Source: an uncultured Erysipelotrichaceae bacterium
GTDB lineage: Bacteria; Bacillota_I; Bacilli_A; Erysipelotrichales; Erysipelotrichaceae
Direction: 5' to 3'
DNA: 15,545 nucleotides
Assembly: GCA_902795525.1 (NCBI GenBank)
Contig: CADBLN010000109.1
Coordinates: 1-15,545 of the forward strand
Positions 1-5,908 of the stretch are shown here, in pieces. A program made the translations under genes and the position numbers. Position 1 is the stretch's first letter, and the number at the start of each line of letters is the position of its first letter. Below the pieces are notes generated by a model that ran no database searches, was not told the DNA's origin, and was given only the letters and a program-made list of their open reading frames with translations.

Positions 1-1
1 A

Positions 2-487
2 GGTAGAGGAAAACCTGGCAACTCCGAGGCTGGTCATTCAAACTTAGGAGCCGGTAGAACTGTTAAACAAGATGATATCAGAATTGATTTAGCTATCGAA
101 AATGGTGATTTTAAAGAAAATGAAGCAATTGTTGGGGCTTGTCAAAAAGCTGCAAAAACAAATAAAGCTGTTCACTTAATTTCATATTTAACTTACAAGT
201 CATCACATGGATCAATTGAATACGCAATTCAAGCTGTAGAAACAGCTAAAGAAGCTGGCGTTGACAATATCTATTTACATATAATATTTGATGGACGTTC
301 AACCGAGCCTGGAAGTGCACCTCAATTATTAGAAGAATTAGAAGAAAGACTGCAACAGATCGGAGCTGGTCTTGTTGTTGATGGTGTTGGTAGAGGCTTC
401 GCTTTAGATCGAGACCATAATTGGGAAAAAGTCAAAAAAGCATACGATGTAATGGTTATTGGAAAAGGAACTCATTACGAAATCTAA
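2..487 (+). CDS. gpmI: 2,3-bisphosphoglycerate-independent phosphoglycerate mutase, 3' part only; unusually short C-terminus
   Basis: The gene enters from the left edge; 161 residues are visible. They match the iPGM region running from the catalytic serine loop (GNSEAGH, visible residues 6-12; the Ser is the phospho-acceptor in this family) into the phosphotransferase domain. Further matches are SSHGSI, DGRST (family usually DGRDT) and GRGFALDRD with its two arginines. The SSHGS variant is a known subclass of iPGM, which interconverts 3- and 2-phosphoglycerate in glycolysis. The reading frame stops at KGTHYEI, about the middle of a normal protein of some 510 residues. The FRPDR-type arginines and the whole second half of the metal-binding phosphatase domain are therefore absent. 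A strong terminator starts 6 nt after the stop, and no continuation exists in any frame. It is either a truncated or decayed gene or a rearranged architecture whose N-terminus lies outside the window. Family assignment is secure; activity is doubtful. Confidence 0.75.
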   Translation, partial: GRGKPGNSEAGHSNLGAGRTVKQDDIRIDLAIENGDFKENEAIVGACQKAAKTNKAVHLISYLTYKSSHGSIEYAIQAVETAKEAGVDNIYLHIIFDGRSTEPGSAPQLLEELEERLQQIGAGLVVDGVGRGFALDRDHNWEKVKKAYDVMVIGKGTHYEI

Positions 488-492
488 AATTC

Positions 493-522
493 AAAGGTTA
501 GTAATCAAACTAACCTTTTTTT
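493..522 (+). terminator. Intrinsic terminator of the gpmI-like gene
   Basis: A perfect 10-bp stem, AAAGGTTAGT (493-502) with ACTAACCTTT (509-518), has a 6-nt loop and runs into T518-T522. It begins 6 nt after the gpmI-like stop. On the opposite strand the T-tract is poor, so it serves the sagB gene coming from the right only weakly, if at all. Confidence 0.9.
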
Positions 523-604
523 GTGCTTAAAAAGCCCGTAATTTCATTTTGAGAGACATTTCAAGTACTTATGATAAAGAAATATAGCATATTATTAAAA
601 ACGT

Positions 605-1432
605 TTATAAACCTTCTTCTTCAACAAACTTATAAAAATCTTTTTCTTTATCAACATCTTTTTCCGATATGGTGCCAACTGGCATAGCATAAAAGATAAA
701 CTCTTCTTCACCATCTAAGTCAAAGTATTTATCACATAAGTTACCATTAACAGCACCAATTGCGCAACCACCAAGTCCGATGCTTGTTGCCGCCAAATAA
801 ACATTTTGAGTTATATGCCCTGCATCACAAGAAACCATCCGGTGTGCATAGATACCATATCTCCACTCTGCCCTATAGCAAACAAAACTATAATATAAAA
901 CGACATTCGCTTTATCTGCCCATCGTTGCCCTTGCAAAGAGTCAGAAATAAAATCTTTAAGATTATCAATCTGTTTTAAAAATTCAATCTGGTGTTTCAT
1001 TGGCAAATAGTGATAAAGTCCATCTTTTAACCCTTCAACATTTTGTATTGTCATATAACACTCAAATTCATGTCTTGCTCCTCCACAAGGCACAGTTCTC
1101 AAAGTGGCATATGATTTTCCTCTTATTTCTTTCACTCCTTGAGAACACCATAATAAATATGATAGTTCTAACAACGAAATCTTTTCTTGAGTATAAACCC
1201 GATGAGATTCACGTGAGTTAATCACATGTAAAAAATCATTATCAATTTCTAAATCATTGAAATTTAATGATAATTCAATAACGTTATTGGTCATTGGTTT
1301 TTTTACTAATGGTGGCTGTGGTTTCTTTAGTTCTTGATCAGTCTTATAGTCTTCAATCTTTACTATATTTGTTCGTAACCAGTTTCGTCCTTCTTCTACT
1401 CTTTTTACTATTTCTTTTTTTAAATCATTCAT
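605..1432 (-). CDS. SagB/ThcOx-type nitroreductase-family FMN oxidoreductase
   Basis: The protein has 275 residues in the FMN-dependent nitroreductase fold, SagB/ThcOx branch. Visible markers are an SRESHRVY segment (family RRSxRxY/F, flavin phosphate contact), VPCGGARHEFE (family PSAGARHP.E), GLYHYLP, and DAGHITQNVYLAATSIGLG near the C-terminus. The start at 1432 is chosen because AGAGG lies 7 nt upstream; an upstream in-frame TTG at 1456 has no ribosome binding site. SagB enzymes of RiPP clusters oxidise azolines to azoles, but no precursor peptide or cyclodehydratase gene is present here. A stand-alone oxidoreductase of unknown substrate is therefore more likely. It lies between central-metabolism genes, with its promoter apparently inside the fba terminator. 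Family call is firm; substrate is unknown. Confidence 0.85.
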   Translation of the reverse strand: MNDLKKEIVKRVEEGRNWLRTNIVKIEDYKTDQELKKPQPPLVKKPMTNNVIELSLNFNDLEIDNDFLHVINSRESHRVYTQEKISLLELSYLLWCSQGVKEIRGKSYATLRTVPCGGARHEFECYMTIQNVEGLKDGLYHYLPMKHQIEFLKQIDNLKDFISDSLQGQRWADKANVVLYYSFVCYRAEWRYGIYAHRMVSCDAGHITQNVYLAATSIGLGGCAIGAVNGNLCDKYFDLDGEEEFIFYAMPVGTISEKDVDKEKDFYKFVEEEGL

Positions 1433-1455
1433 ACAACATCCTCTAATTAAATCCA

Positions 1456-1484
1456 ATTATACAAAAAAAGCTCAAGTTTATCAC
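1456..1484 (-). promoter_or_regulatory. Probable sagB promoter nested in the fba terminator
   Basis: On the minus strand a perfect TATAAT (1461-1456) lies 17 nt downstream of GTGATA (1484-1479; 4 of 6 match to TTGACA). Transcription would start near 1449 and give a leader of about 18 nt that still includes the AGAGG. The -35 and spacer lie inside the aldolase terminator hairpin. Confidence 0.5.
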
Positions 1485-1491
1485 TTGAGCT
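1463..1491 (-). terminator. Intrinsic terminator of fba
   Basis: Read on the minus strand, AGCTCAAGT (1491-1483), a 5-nt loop and ACTTGAGCT (1477-1469) form a perfect 9-bp stem followed by T1469-T1463. It lies 18 nt beyond the aldolase stop codon. Confidence 0.9.
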
Positions 1492-1509
1492 AACTGATTT
1501 CATTAAATC

Positions 1510-2475
1510 TTAAGCTTTTCCTTCAGAACCTAAGACTTCTTTAATCTTATGAGCAACAATGTCCTTAACATTTTGTCTTGCGTCTGTTAAATATTGACGA
1601 GGGTCAAAATGATCAGGATGTGCATCAAAGTGTTCTCTGATACCTGCTGTTAAACCTAAACGTAAGTCACTATCAATATTAATCTTACATACAGCCAATC
1701 TGGCAGCTTCACGCAATTGTTCTTCAGGAACACCTATAGCATTCTTTAAATTACCACCATGTTCGTTAATAATTTTAACATATTCTTGAGGAACTGAACT
1801 ACTTCCATGTAGAACGATTGGGAAACCTGGTAATCTCTTTGAAACTTCTTCCAAGATATCAAAACGTAATGGTGGAGGTACTAAAATTCCCTTTTCATTT
1901 ACTGTACATTGTTCCGGTCTAAACTTATAAGCACCATGGCTTGTTCCAATAGCAATTGCTAGAGAGTCACAACCGGTTCTAGTAACAAACTCTTCAACAT
2001 CTTCAGGTCTTGTATATGATGAATCCTCAGCTGAAACCTTAACATCATCTTCAACACCTGCTAAAGTTCCAAGTTCAGCTTCAACTACAACACCGTGTGC
2101 ATGGGCATATTCAACAACCTTTTTTGTAATTTCGATGTTTTCTTCAAATGGTTTACTTGAACAGTCAATCATAACTGATGTAAAACCACTATCAATACAC
2201 TCTTTACAAGTTTCAAAATCAGCCCCATGGTCCAAATGCATAACAATTGGAATATCTGTTGATTCAACAGCAGCATAAACTAGATGCATTAAATAAGCAC
2301 TTTGAGCATATTTTCTAGCACCAGCTGATGCTTGCAAGATAATTGGTGAACGTAATTCATTTGCTGCTTCGGTAATAGCTTGGACAATTTCCATGTTATT
2401 AACGTTAAAAGCACCTATCGCATATCCACCATTATATGCTTTTTCAAACATTTCTTTTGAAGTAACTAATGGCAT
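1510..2475 (-). CDS. fba: Class II fructose-bisphosphate aldolase
   Basis: This 321-residue Zn-dependent aldolase reversibly cleaves fructose 1,6-bisphosphate to glyceraldehyde 3-phosphate and dihydroxyacetone phosphate in the cytosol. All hallmarks are present: LDHG with D82 (catalytic) and H83 (Zn), EAELGTLAG with E134, GTSHGAYKF with H180 (Zn), LHGSSSVP with H223 (Zn) and the KINIDSDLR phosphate-binding segment near residue 264. Length is normal for the long class II form. The ATG at 2475 has AGAGGAG 7 nt upstream. It is monocistronic, with its own TATAAT promoter upstream and a terminator downstream. Confidence is high for both family and function. Confidence 0.97.
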   Translation of the reverse strand: MPLVTSKEMFEKAYNGGYAIGAFNVNNMEIVQAITEAANELRSPIILQASAGARKYAQSAYLMHLVYAAVESTDIPIVMHLDHGADFETCKECIDSGFTSVMIDCSSKPFEENIEITKKVVEYAHAHGVVVEAELGTLAGVEDDVKVSAEDSSYTRPEDVEEFVTRTGCDSLAIAIGTSHGAYKFRPEQCTVNEKGILVPPPLRFDILEEVSKRLPGFPIVLHGSSSVPQEYVKIINEHGGNLKNAIGVPEEQLREAARLAVCKINIDSDLRLGLTAGIREHFDAHPDHFDPRQYLTDARQNVKDIVAHKIKEVLGSEGKA

Positions 2476-2502
2476 AATACTTCTCCTCTCTGACCTATTA
2501 AA

Positions 2503-2508
2503 ATTATA
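2503..2508 (-). promoter_or_regulatory. -10 element of the fba promoter
   Basis: TATAAT on the minus strand lies 28 nt upstream of the aldolase ATG. The -35 region at 17-nt spacing (TATATT) is weak, so only the -10 is called. Confidence 0.5.
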
Positions 2509-2581
2509 CTTTAATTTAATTACAAAATATAGACAAATTTACACTCATCTTACTATAGCTGCTTCATAAAAATCTTTTTCC

Positions 2582-2603
2582 AATATGATAACTATGATAA
2601 AAT
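2582..2603 (+). promoter_or_regulatory. Probable promoter of the Mn-riboswitch/PiT transcript
   Basis: TAAAAT (2598-2603) is preceded by T-rich TTTTC/CC sequence at the -35 distance; an overlapping TATGAT (2593-2598) is an alternative -10. With TAAAAT, transcription would start close to 2611, exactly at the first base of riboswitch helix P1. The -35 is poor (about 3 of 6). Confidence 0.4.
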
Positions 2604-2610
2604 TGTCTTG

Positions 2611-2766
2611 ATGAGGGAGTAACAGACACGTATTGTGTAGTTAAGTCGTCACCACGGTTTTAAACCCGGCTTACTTTAAATTGTGAGACTCATACACCGC
2701 GATTGCTGTGCGTGGGGAATTTCTTTCTTAAGATAACAAGCACAGTAAAGCGACTGTGCTTTTTTG
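2611..2766 (+). ncRNA. yybP-ykoY family (Mn2+) riboswitch with transcription-attenuation platform
   Basis: The aptamer spans about 2611-2694. P1 is ATGAG (2611-2615) with CTCAT (2689-2693). It is followed by the family's conserved strings: GGGAGTAAC (2615-2623, consensus GGGGAGUAGC), a small P2 hairpin, AAGTCGTCA (2643-2651), CGG...CCGGCTT (2655-2672) and GTGAGAC (2683-2689, consensus GCAAGACC). P2 closes with AAC/GTT and P3 with TAAG/CTTA. The optional distal hairpin seen in the Lactococcus example is missing. Downstream, CGC-ga-TTGCTGTGC (2698-2711) can pair with GCACAGTAA-a-GCG (2740-2752), an antiterminator that excludes the terminator. Known members turn genes on when Mn2+ binds. The first downstream target here is a PiT transporter, not a classical Mn exporter. 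How P1 feeds into the platform is not resolved by eye. Confidence 0.78.
2738..2765 (+). terminator. Riboswitch-controlled intrinsic terminator
   Basis: AAGCACAGT (2738-2746), a 6-nt loop and ACTGTGCTT (2753-2761) form 9 bp, running into T2760-T2765. The 5' arm is also the partner of the upstream antiterminator segment, so the two folds are mutually exclusive. Confidence 0.88.
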
Positions 2767-2786
2767 ATAGAAAGGATGAGTGACAT

Positions 2787-2921
2787 TTGAAATATTTAAC
2801 TGGATTTAGTGCTGATTTACATAGTAAAAATACTAATATTGAAAAGAGAAATACTCATATCACAAAACTACTAAATCAAGTAATGATATCTAACTCTTGT
2901 GGATTTGATTTATGGGCTTAA
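2787..2921 (+). CDS. Possible 44-residue ORF between riboswitch and PiT gene; unknown
   Basis: An open frame starts at TTG 2787 (MKYLTGFSADLH...) and ends at TAA 2919-2921, overlapping the PiT ATG at 2912. AAGGATGAG lies upstream, but at 2771-2780 it is rather far from the TTG. Composition looks coding-like (mixed polar residues, one Trp, no low-complexity). I recognise no family, and it has no membrane segment. The overlap suggests translational coupling, because the PiT ATG has only a weak Shine-Dalgarno. It could instead be untranslated leader or a decayed gene remnant; a 4-codon ATG ORF (2776-2790) overlaps its start. No function is proposed. Confidence 0.35.
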   Translation: MKYLTGFSADLHSKNTNIEKRNTHITKLLNQVMISNSCGFDLWA

Positions 2922-3964
2922 ATTTCACAACTTATATTAGTTATTTAAAAGAATATCCTGCATTAATTATTACTTCACTACTTACCCTGTCTGTGATATT
3001 TGTTAATGGATGGACTGATGCACCCAACGCTATTGCGACATGTGTTTCAACTAGAGCTATGAAGCCAAAACCAGCTATCATCATGGCTGCAGTATTTAAC
3101 TTTATTGGACTCTTTGTTATGACTTTGATAAATGCCAAGGTTGCAGAAACAATCTTCAACATTGTTGATTTTGGAAATAACGCTCACGAAGCTCTCATTG
3201 CCCTATGTGCTGCGATGATTGCCATTGTATTATGGGCTTCATTAGCCAGTGTATTTGGCATTCCAACTTCAGAGAGCCATGCCTTAATAGCTGGATTAAC
3301 TGGTTCTGCTATTGCTGCTCACGGTAATTTATCTGGAGTCAATGGGAGTGAATGGAGCAAAGTAATCTATGGACTATTTGCCTCTACGATTCTAGGCTTT
3401 CTTGTGGGTTTTTTGATGGTTAAGATAGTAGAAGCCATCTGTAAAAACATGGATAGAAGAAAAACCAATAAGTTCTTCGGTGGAGCAGAAATATTTTCCG
3501 GGGCTTCTATGGCTTTTATGCATGGAGCCCAAGATGGCCAAAAGTTTATAGGTGTGTTCTTATTAGGCATGTTCTTAGTACAGGGAAAAACTTCTACTGA
3601 AACCATATCGGCACCAATTTGGCTAATGTTAATATGTGCTATTGTTATGGGAATTGGAACCTCTATTGGTGGCATGAAAATTATAAAGTCAGTTGGAATG
3701 GATATGGTTAAGATGGAAAACTATCAAGGGTTTTGCGCTGATATGTCTGGAGCTATCTGTATCCTCCTTTCCTCACTTACAGGATTGCCTGTCTCAACGA
3801 CCCATGTCAAGACAAGTGCCATTATGGGCGTTGGAGCTAGTCGAAGCCTCAAAAGGGTTAACTGGCTTATCGTAAAAGACATGGTGATGACATGGATATT
3901 AACCTTTCCTGGCTGTGGCTTGGTAGGATATCTAGTAACTAAAGTTTTTATAACAATTTTCTAG
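2912..3964 (+). CDS. pit: PiT-family inorganic phosphate (metal-phosphate) transporter
   Basis: This 350-residue, highly hydrophobic integral membrane protein has the two PiT repeat signatures in variant form. The first is GWTDAPNAIA (residues 33-42; canonical GANDVANA). The second half has HGAQDGQK (residues 204-211; canonical HGANDxQK) and GLPVSTTH (291-298). FGIPTSESHALIAG near residue 115 is also typical. PiT proteins move neutral metal-phosphate or phosphate with H+ or Na+. In both signatures the usual Asn is replaced (T35, Q207), marking a subfamily. The DUF47 gene starts 13 nt downstream, the usual PiT partner. The ATG at 2912 overlaps a small upstream ORF, and expression is apparently gated by a Mn2+ riboswitch. 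Substrate may be phosphate or a metal-phosphate complex; direction is not deducible from sequence. Confidence 0.85.
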   Translation: MGLNFTTYISYLKEYPALIITSLLTLSVIFVNGWTDAPNAIATCVSTRAMKPKPAIIMAAVFNFIGLFVMTLINAKVAETIFNIVDFGNNAHEALIALCAAMIAIVLWASLASVFGIPTSESHALIAGLTGSAIAAHGNLSGVNGSEWSKVIYGLFASTILGFLVGFLMVKIVEAICKNMDRRKTNKFFGGAEIFSGASMAFMHGAQDGQKFIGVFLLGMFLVQGKTSTETISAPIWLMLICAIVMGIGTSIGGMKIIKSVGMDMVKMENYQGFCADMSGAICILLSSLTGLPVSTTHVKTSAIMGVGASRSLKRVNWLIVKDMVMTWILTFPGCGLVGYLVTKVFITIF

Positions 3965-3977
3965 AAAGGAATATTAT

Positions 3978-4598
3978 ATGAGTAACAAACTGGATTATTT
4001 TGAATATTTTAATGAGGTTTCTCAATTTGCTTGTGAACAATCACAGTTTTTGTATGATACATTACGACAATATGATGCACAAAAACTCCCTGAAAGCATC
4101 AAGCACATGCACGATTATGAGCACAAGGCAGATTTAAAGAAAAGCGAAATGATAGCTCAGCTCATCAAGGAGTTCTTACCTCCTTTTGATAGAGATGACA
4201 TTGTCTCACTGGCTGAATTATATGACACTGTATGTGATACAATTGATGATGTTTTGCTAAAGTTCTATATGTACAACATCACCACTTGCAACGAGGAAGC
4301 AATTGTTATTTCAGAAAAGATTGTTGAAATCTGCCAAGAATTAAAAGGACTAACTGCTGAACTAGGTGGTTTCAAAAAGCCTGATAAACTGCTAGAAAAA
4401 GTAATAAGAGTTAATCAGATTGAAGATGAGGGTGACAAACTATATTTAAATGTCATGCATGATTTATTTGTAAAACCTCAAAAAAACAATAAAAACCTTA
4501 TATGCTGGAGTAATATTTACACTTGTCTAGAAGACTGTTTTGATGCATGTGAGAATACAGCTGACCTCATTAGAAATATTATCATTAAAAACTCATAA
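3978..4598 (+). CDS. DUF47/PhoU-like accessory protein of the PiT transporter
   Basis: The 206-residue, all-helical, charged protein resembles the DUF47 (Pit accessory, PhoU-like) family. The ISHNL-type start is replaced by LDYFEYFNEVSQFACE. Acidic metal-binding-like helices follow (HMHDYEHKAD near residue 43, AELYDTVCDTIDDVL near 80, EDEGDKLY near 150, CLEDCFDACENTADLI near the end). The E/DxxxD spacing is what PhoU-type proteins use to hold metal clusters. It has no membrane segment, so it is cytosolic and probably acts at the inner face of the transporter. AAAGGA precedes its ATG by 9 nt, and it is co-transcribed with pit under the riboswitch. Family call is confident; mechanism is inferred from the conserved pairing. 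Confidence 0.85.
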   Translation: MSNKLDYFEYFNEVSQFACEQSQFLYDTLRQYDAQKLPESIKHMHDYEHKADLKKSEMIAQLIKEFLPPFDRDDIVSLAELYDTVCDTIDDVLLKFYMYNITTCNEEAIVISEKIVEICQELKGLTAELGGFKKPDKLLEKVIRVNQIEDEGDKLYLNVMHDLFVKPQKNNKNLICWSNIYTCLEDCFDACENTADLIRNIIIKNS

Positions 4599-4635
4599 AT
4601 GAATTGTGGTGATCTTCCAATTAATGAGAATTATT

Positions 4636-4660
4636 AAGAGTCCTATGCATAGGACTTTTT
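4636..4660 (+). terminator. Intrinsic terminator of the pit-DUF47 operon
   Basis: AGTCCTA (4639-4645), loop TGCA and TAGGACT (4650-4656) lead into T4656-T4660. The core is a perfect 18-nt palindrome extended by A/T pairs. It sits 38 nt after the DUF47 stop. Confidence 0.88.
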
Positions 4661-4691
4661 CTATTTTTATGTGGTAGAATTATCATTATCT

Positions 4692-4730
4692 AAAAAAGTA
4701 TATGAATTGAATTACTTCATTTCATATACT
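4692..4730 (-). terminator. Intrinsic terminator of the symporter gene, overlapping its stop codon
   Basis: On the minus strand AGTATATGAA (from 4730) pairs with TTCATATACT (4706-4697), followed by a run of six T (4697-4692). The 5' arm lies in the last codons of the gene and the TAA (4714-4712) is in the loop, so the hairpin can fold only after the last ribosome has cleared. Confidence 0.82.
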
Positions 4731-5908
4731 CCTTTTTCTTTTGGCTTCATAGTAGAATTTAGTATCAAGTTAGCACTGATATCCCCTGTCACATTTAAAG
4801 TTGTATACAACATATCTAGAATTTTATAAATACCTGCGTATAAACCCATAAAGCTTAACGGAATTCCAAGCATTTCTAAATAAGTGGCTCCAATGACAAC
4901 TCCACCATTTGGTATACCTGGCGCTGACATATTTAATAATACCGCTATCAGAATCATATACAAATATGTGATTAGAGTAACTTCCACAGCAAATATTTTT
5001 GCACAGAACAAACCTAACAACGAAAATGAAACAGCCCCCCCGCACATATGGATTGTGCAACCTAAAGGCACTACAATATCAGTTATCTTACTATCTACAT
5101 TTAGCTCTTCTTTGCACAGTTTAATAGTGTAAGGTAAGGTGGCAGCACTTGAACAAGTTGCTAAAGTCATGGTCCATATTGGATATATCTTTCGTATTAG
5201 TTCTTTTAAATCCAATTTACATATGTATTTTAAAGGTATTACCATTACCAAAAACAACACCACAATACCACAGGCATATGCTGTTATTATGTATTTGAGA
5301 CCTGCCAATAAAGTAGCTAGGCCAAATTTATTTGTATTTACAGCCATTAAGGATAACACCGCAATTGGCGTGTAATATGTTAAGAATCCTAATATTTGGT
5401 AAAGATAATCTCTCACTTTTTTTAAAGCTTCAATAAATGTTTCAGCTTTAACTTTTGCGGAAATTACACCAACCAGATAAGAAAGAATGATGGTAAAAAA
5501 CAAATACTTACCTGTGAAAAAACCTTTAATATCTTTAGGTAGTAAGTTAAGAAAAATACCGGATATTTTAATGTCTGTTGTTTGAACCACATTTTCAGTA
5601 TCAACAAAAACATAGCCTTTTGCTGGGTCAATTATCCAAACGACAATAGAGGAAACCACAAAACTTACTAAAAACATTCCAACAAATAAAATAACTGTTT
5701 TAACGACAAAATTACTTTTATTCTTAGATGAATCATAAATTGAAGCACTAATGGAAGTAAATAATATTGGAGTTATCAAAAACTTTAAAAAATCAAGATA
5801 AAAGGTTCCTAAAAACTCAATTTTAGAAACATTTCCTTTTAATATTAAACCCATTATTACCCCTATAATCAGACTGATTAAGGTGATAACACTAATTCTT
5901 TTCTTCAT
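4712..5908 (-). CDS. SLC1/DAACS-family amino-acid or dicarboxylate:cation symporter, atypical binding site
   Basis: The 398-residue protein has the GltPh/glutamate-transporter fold: several N-terminal helices, re-entrant hairpin HP1 with TCSSAATLP, TM7 PLGCTIHMCGGA, HP2 SAPGIPNGG, and TM8 DMLYTTLNVTGD. It is an inner-membrane secondary transporter. By alignment to GltPh, TM8 keeps D394 (here D365), N401 and D405. The arginine R397 that binds the acidic side chain is Tyr (Y368). In TM7, N310, D312 and T314, which serve Na+ and substrate binding, are His, Cys and Gly (H287, C289, G291). Acidic substrates and standard Na+ coupling are therefore unlikely. GAGGT lies 5 nt before the ATG at 5908. 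The start overlaps the end of the aminotransferase gene by 17 nt, indicating coupled expression. Confidence 0.88.
   Translation of the reverse strand: MKKRISVITLISLIIGVIMGLILKGNVSKIEFLGTFYLDFLKFLITPILFTSISASIYDSSKNKSNFVVKTVILFVGMFLVSFVVSSIVVWIIDPAKGYVFVDTENVVQTTDIKISGIFLNLLPKDIKGFFTGKYLFFTIILSYLVGVISAKVKAETFIEALKKVRDYLYQILGFLTYYTPIAVLSLMAVNTNKFGLATLLAGLKYIITAYACGIVVLFLVMVIPLKYICKLDLKELIRKIYPIWTMTLATCSSAATLPYTIKLCKEELNVDSKITDIVVPLGCTIHMCGGAVSFSLLGLFCAKIFAVEVTLITYLYMILIAVLLNMSAPGIPNGGVVIGATYLEMLGIPLSFMGLYAGIYKILDMLYTTLNVTGDISANLILNSTMKPKEKGVYEMK

Noticed and set aside
605..1432. SagB as part of a thiazole/oxazole-modified peptide cluster
   Set aside because: No precursor peptide, YcaO or cyclodehydratase, or dedicated exporter is adjacent; neighbours are glycolytic genes.
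632..2582. Shared string ATAAAAATCTTTTTC near 633 and 2567
   Set aside because: A 15-nt A/T homopolymer-like match in AT-rich sequence, one copy inside sagB and one intergenic; best explained by chance.
2941..3162. Antisense open frames inside pit, mgtA, the hydrogenase, fba and other genes (60-100 residues each)
   Set aside because: They lie wholly opposite or out of phase with well-supported genes, have no ribosome binding sites of note and show translations without family features.
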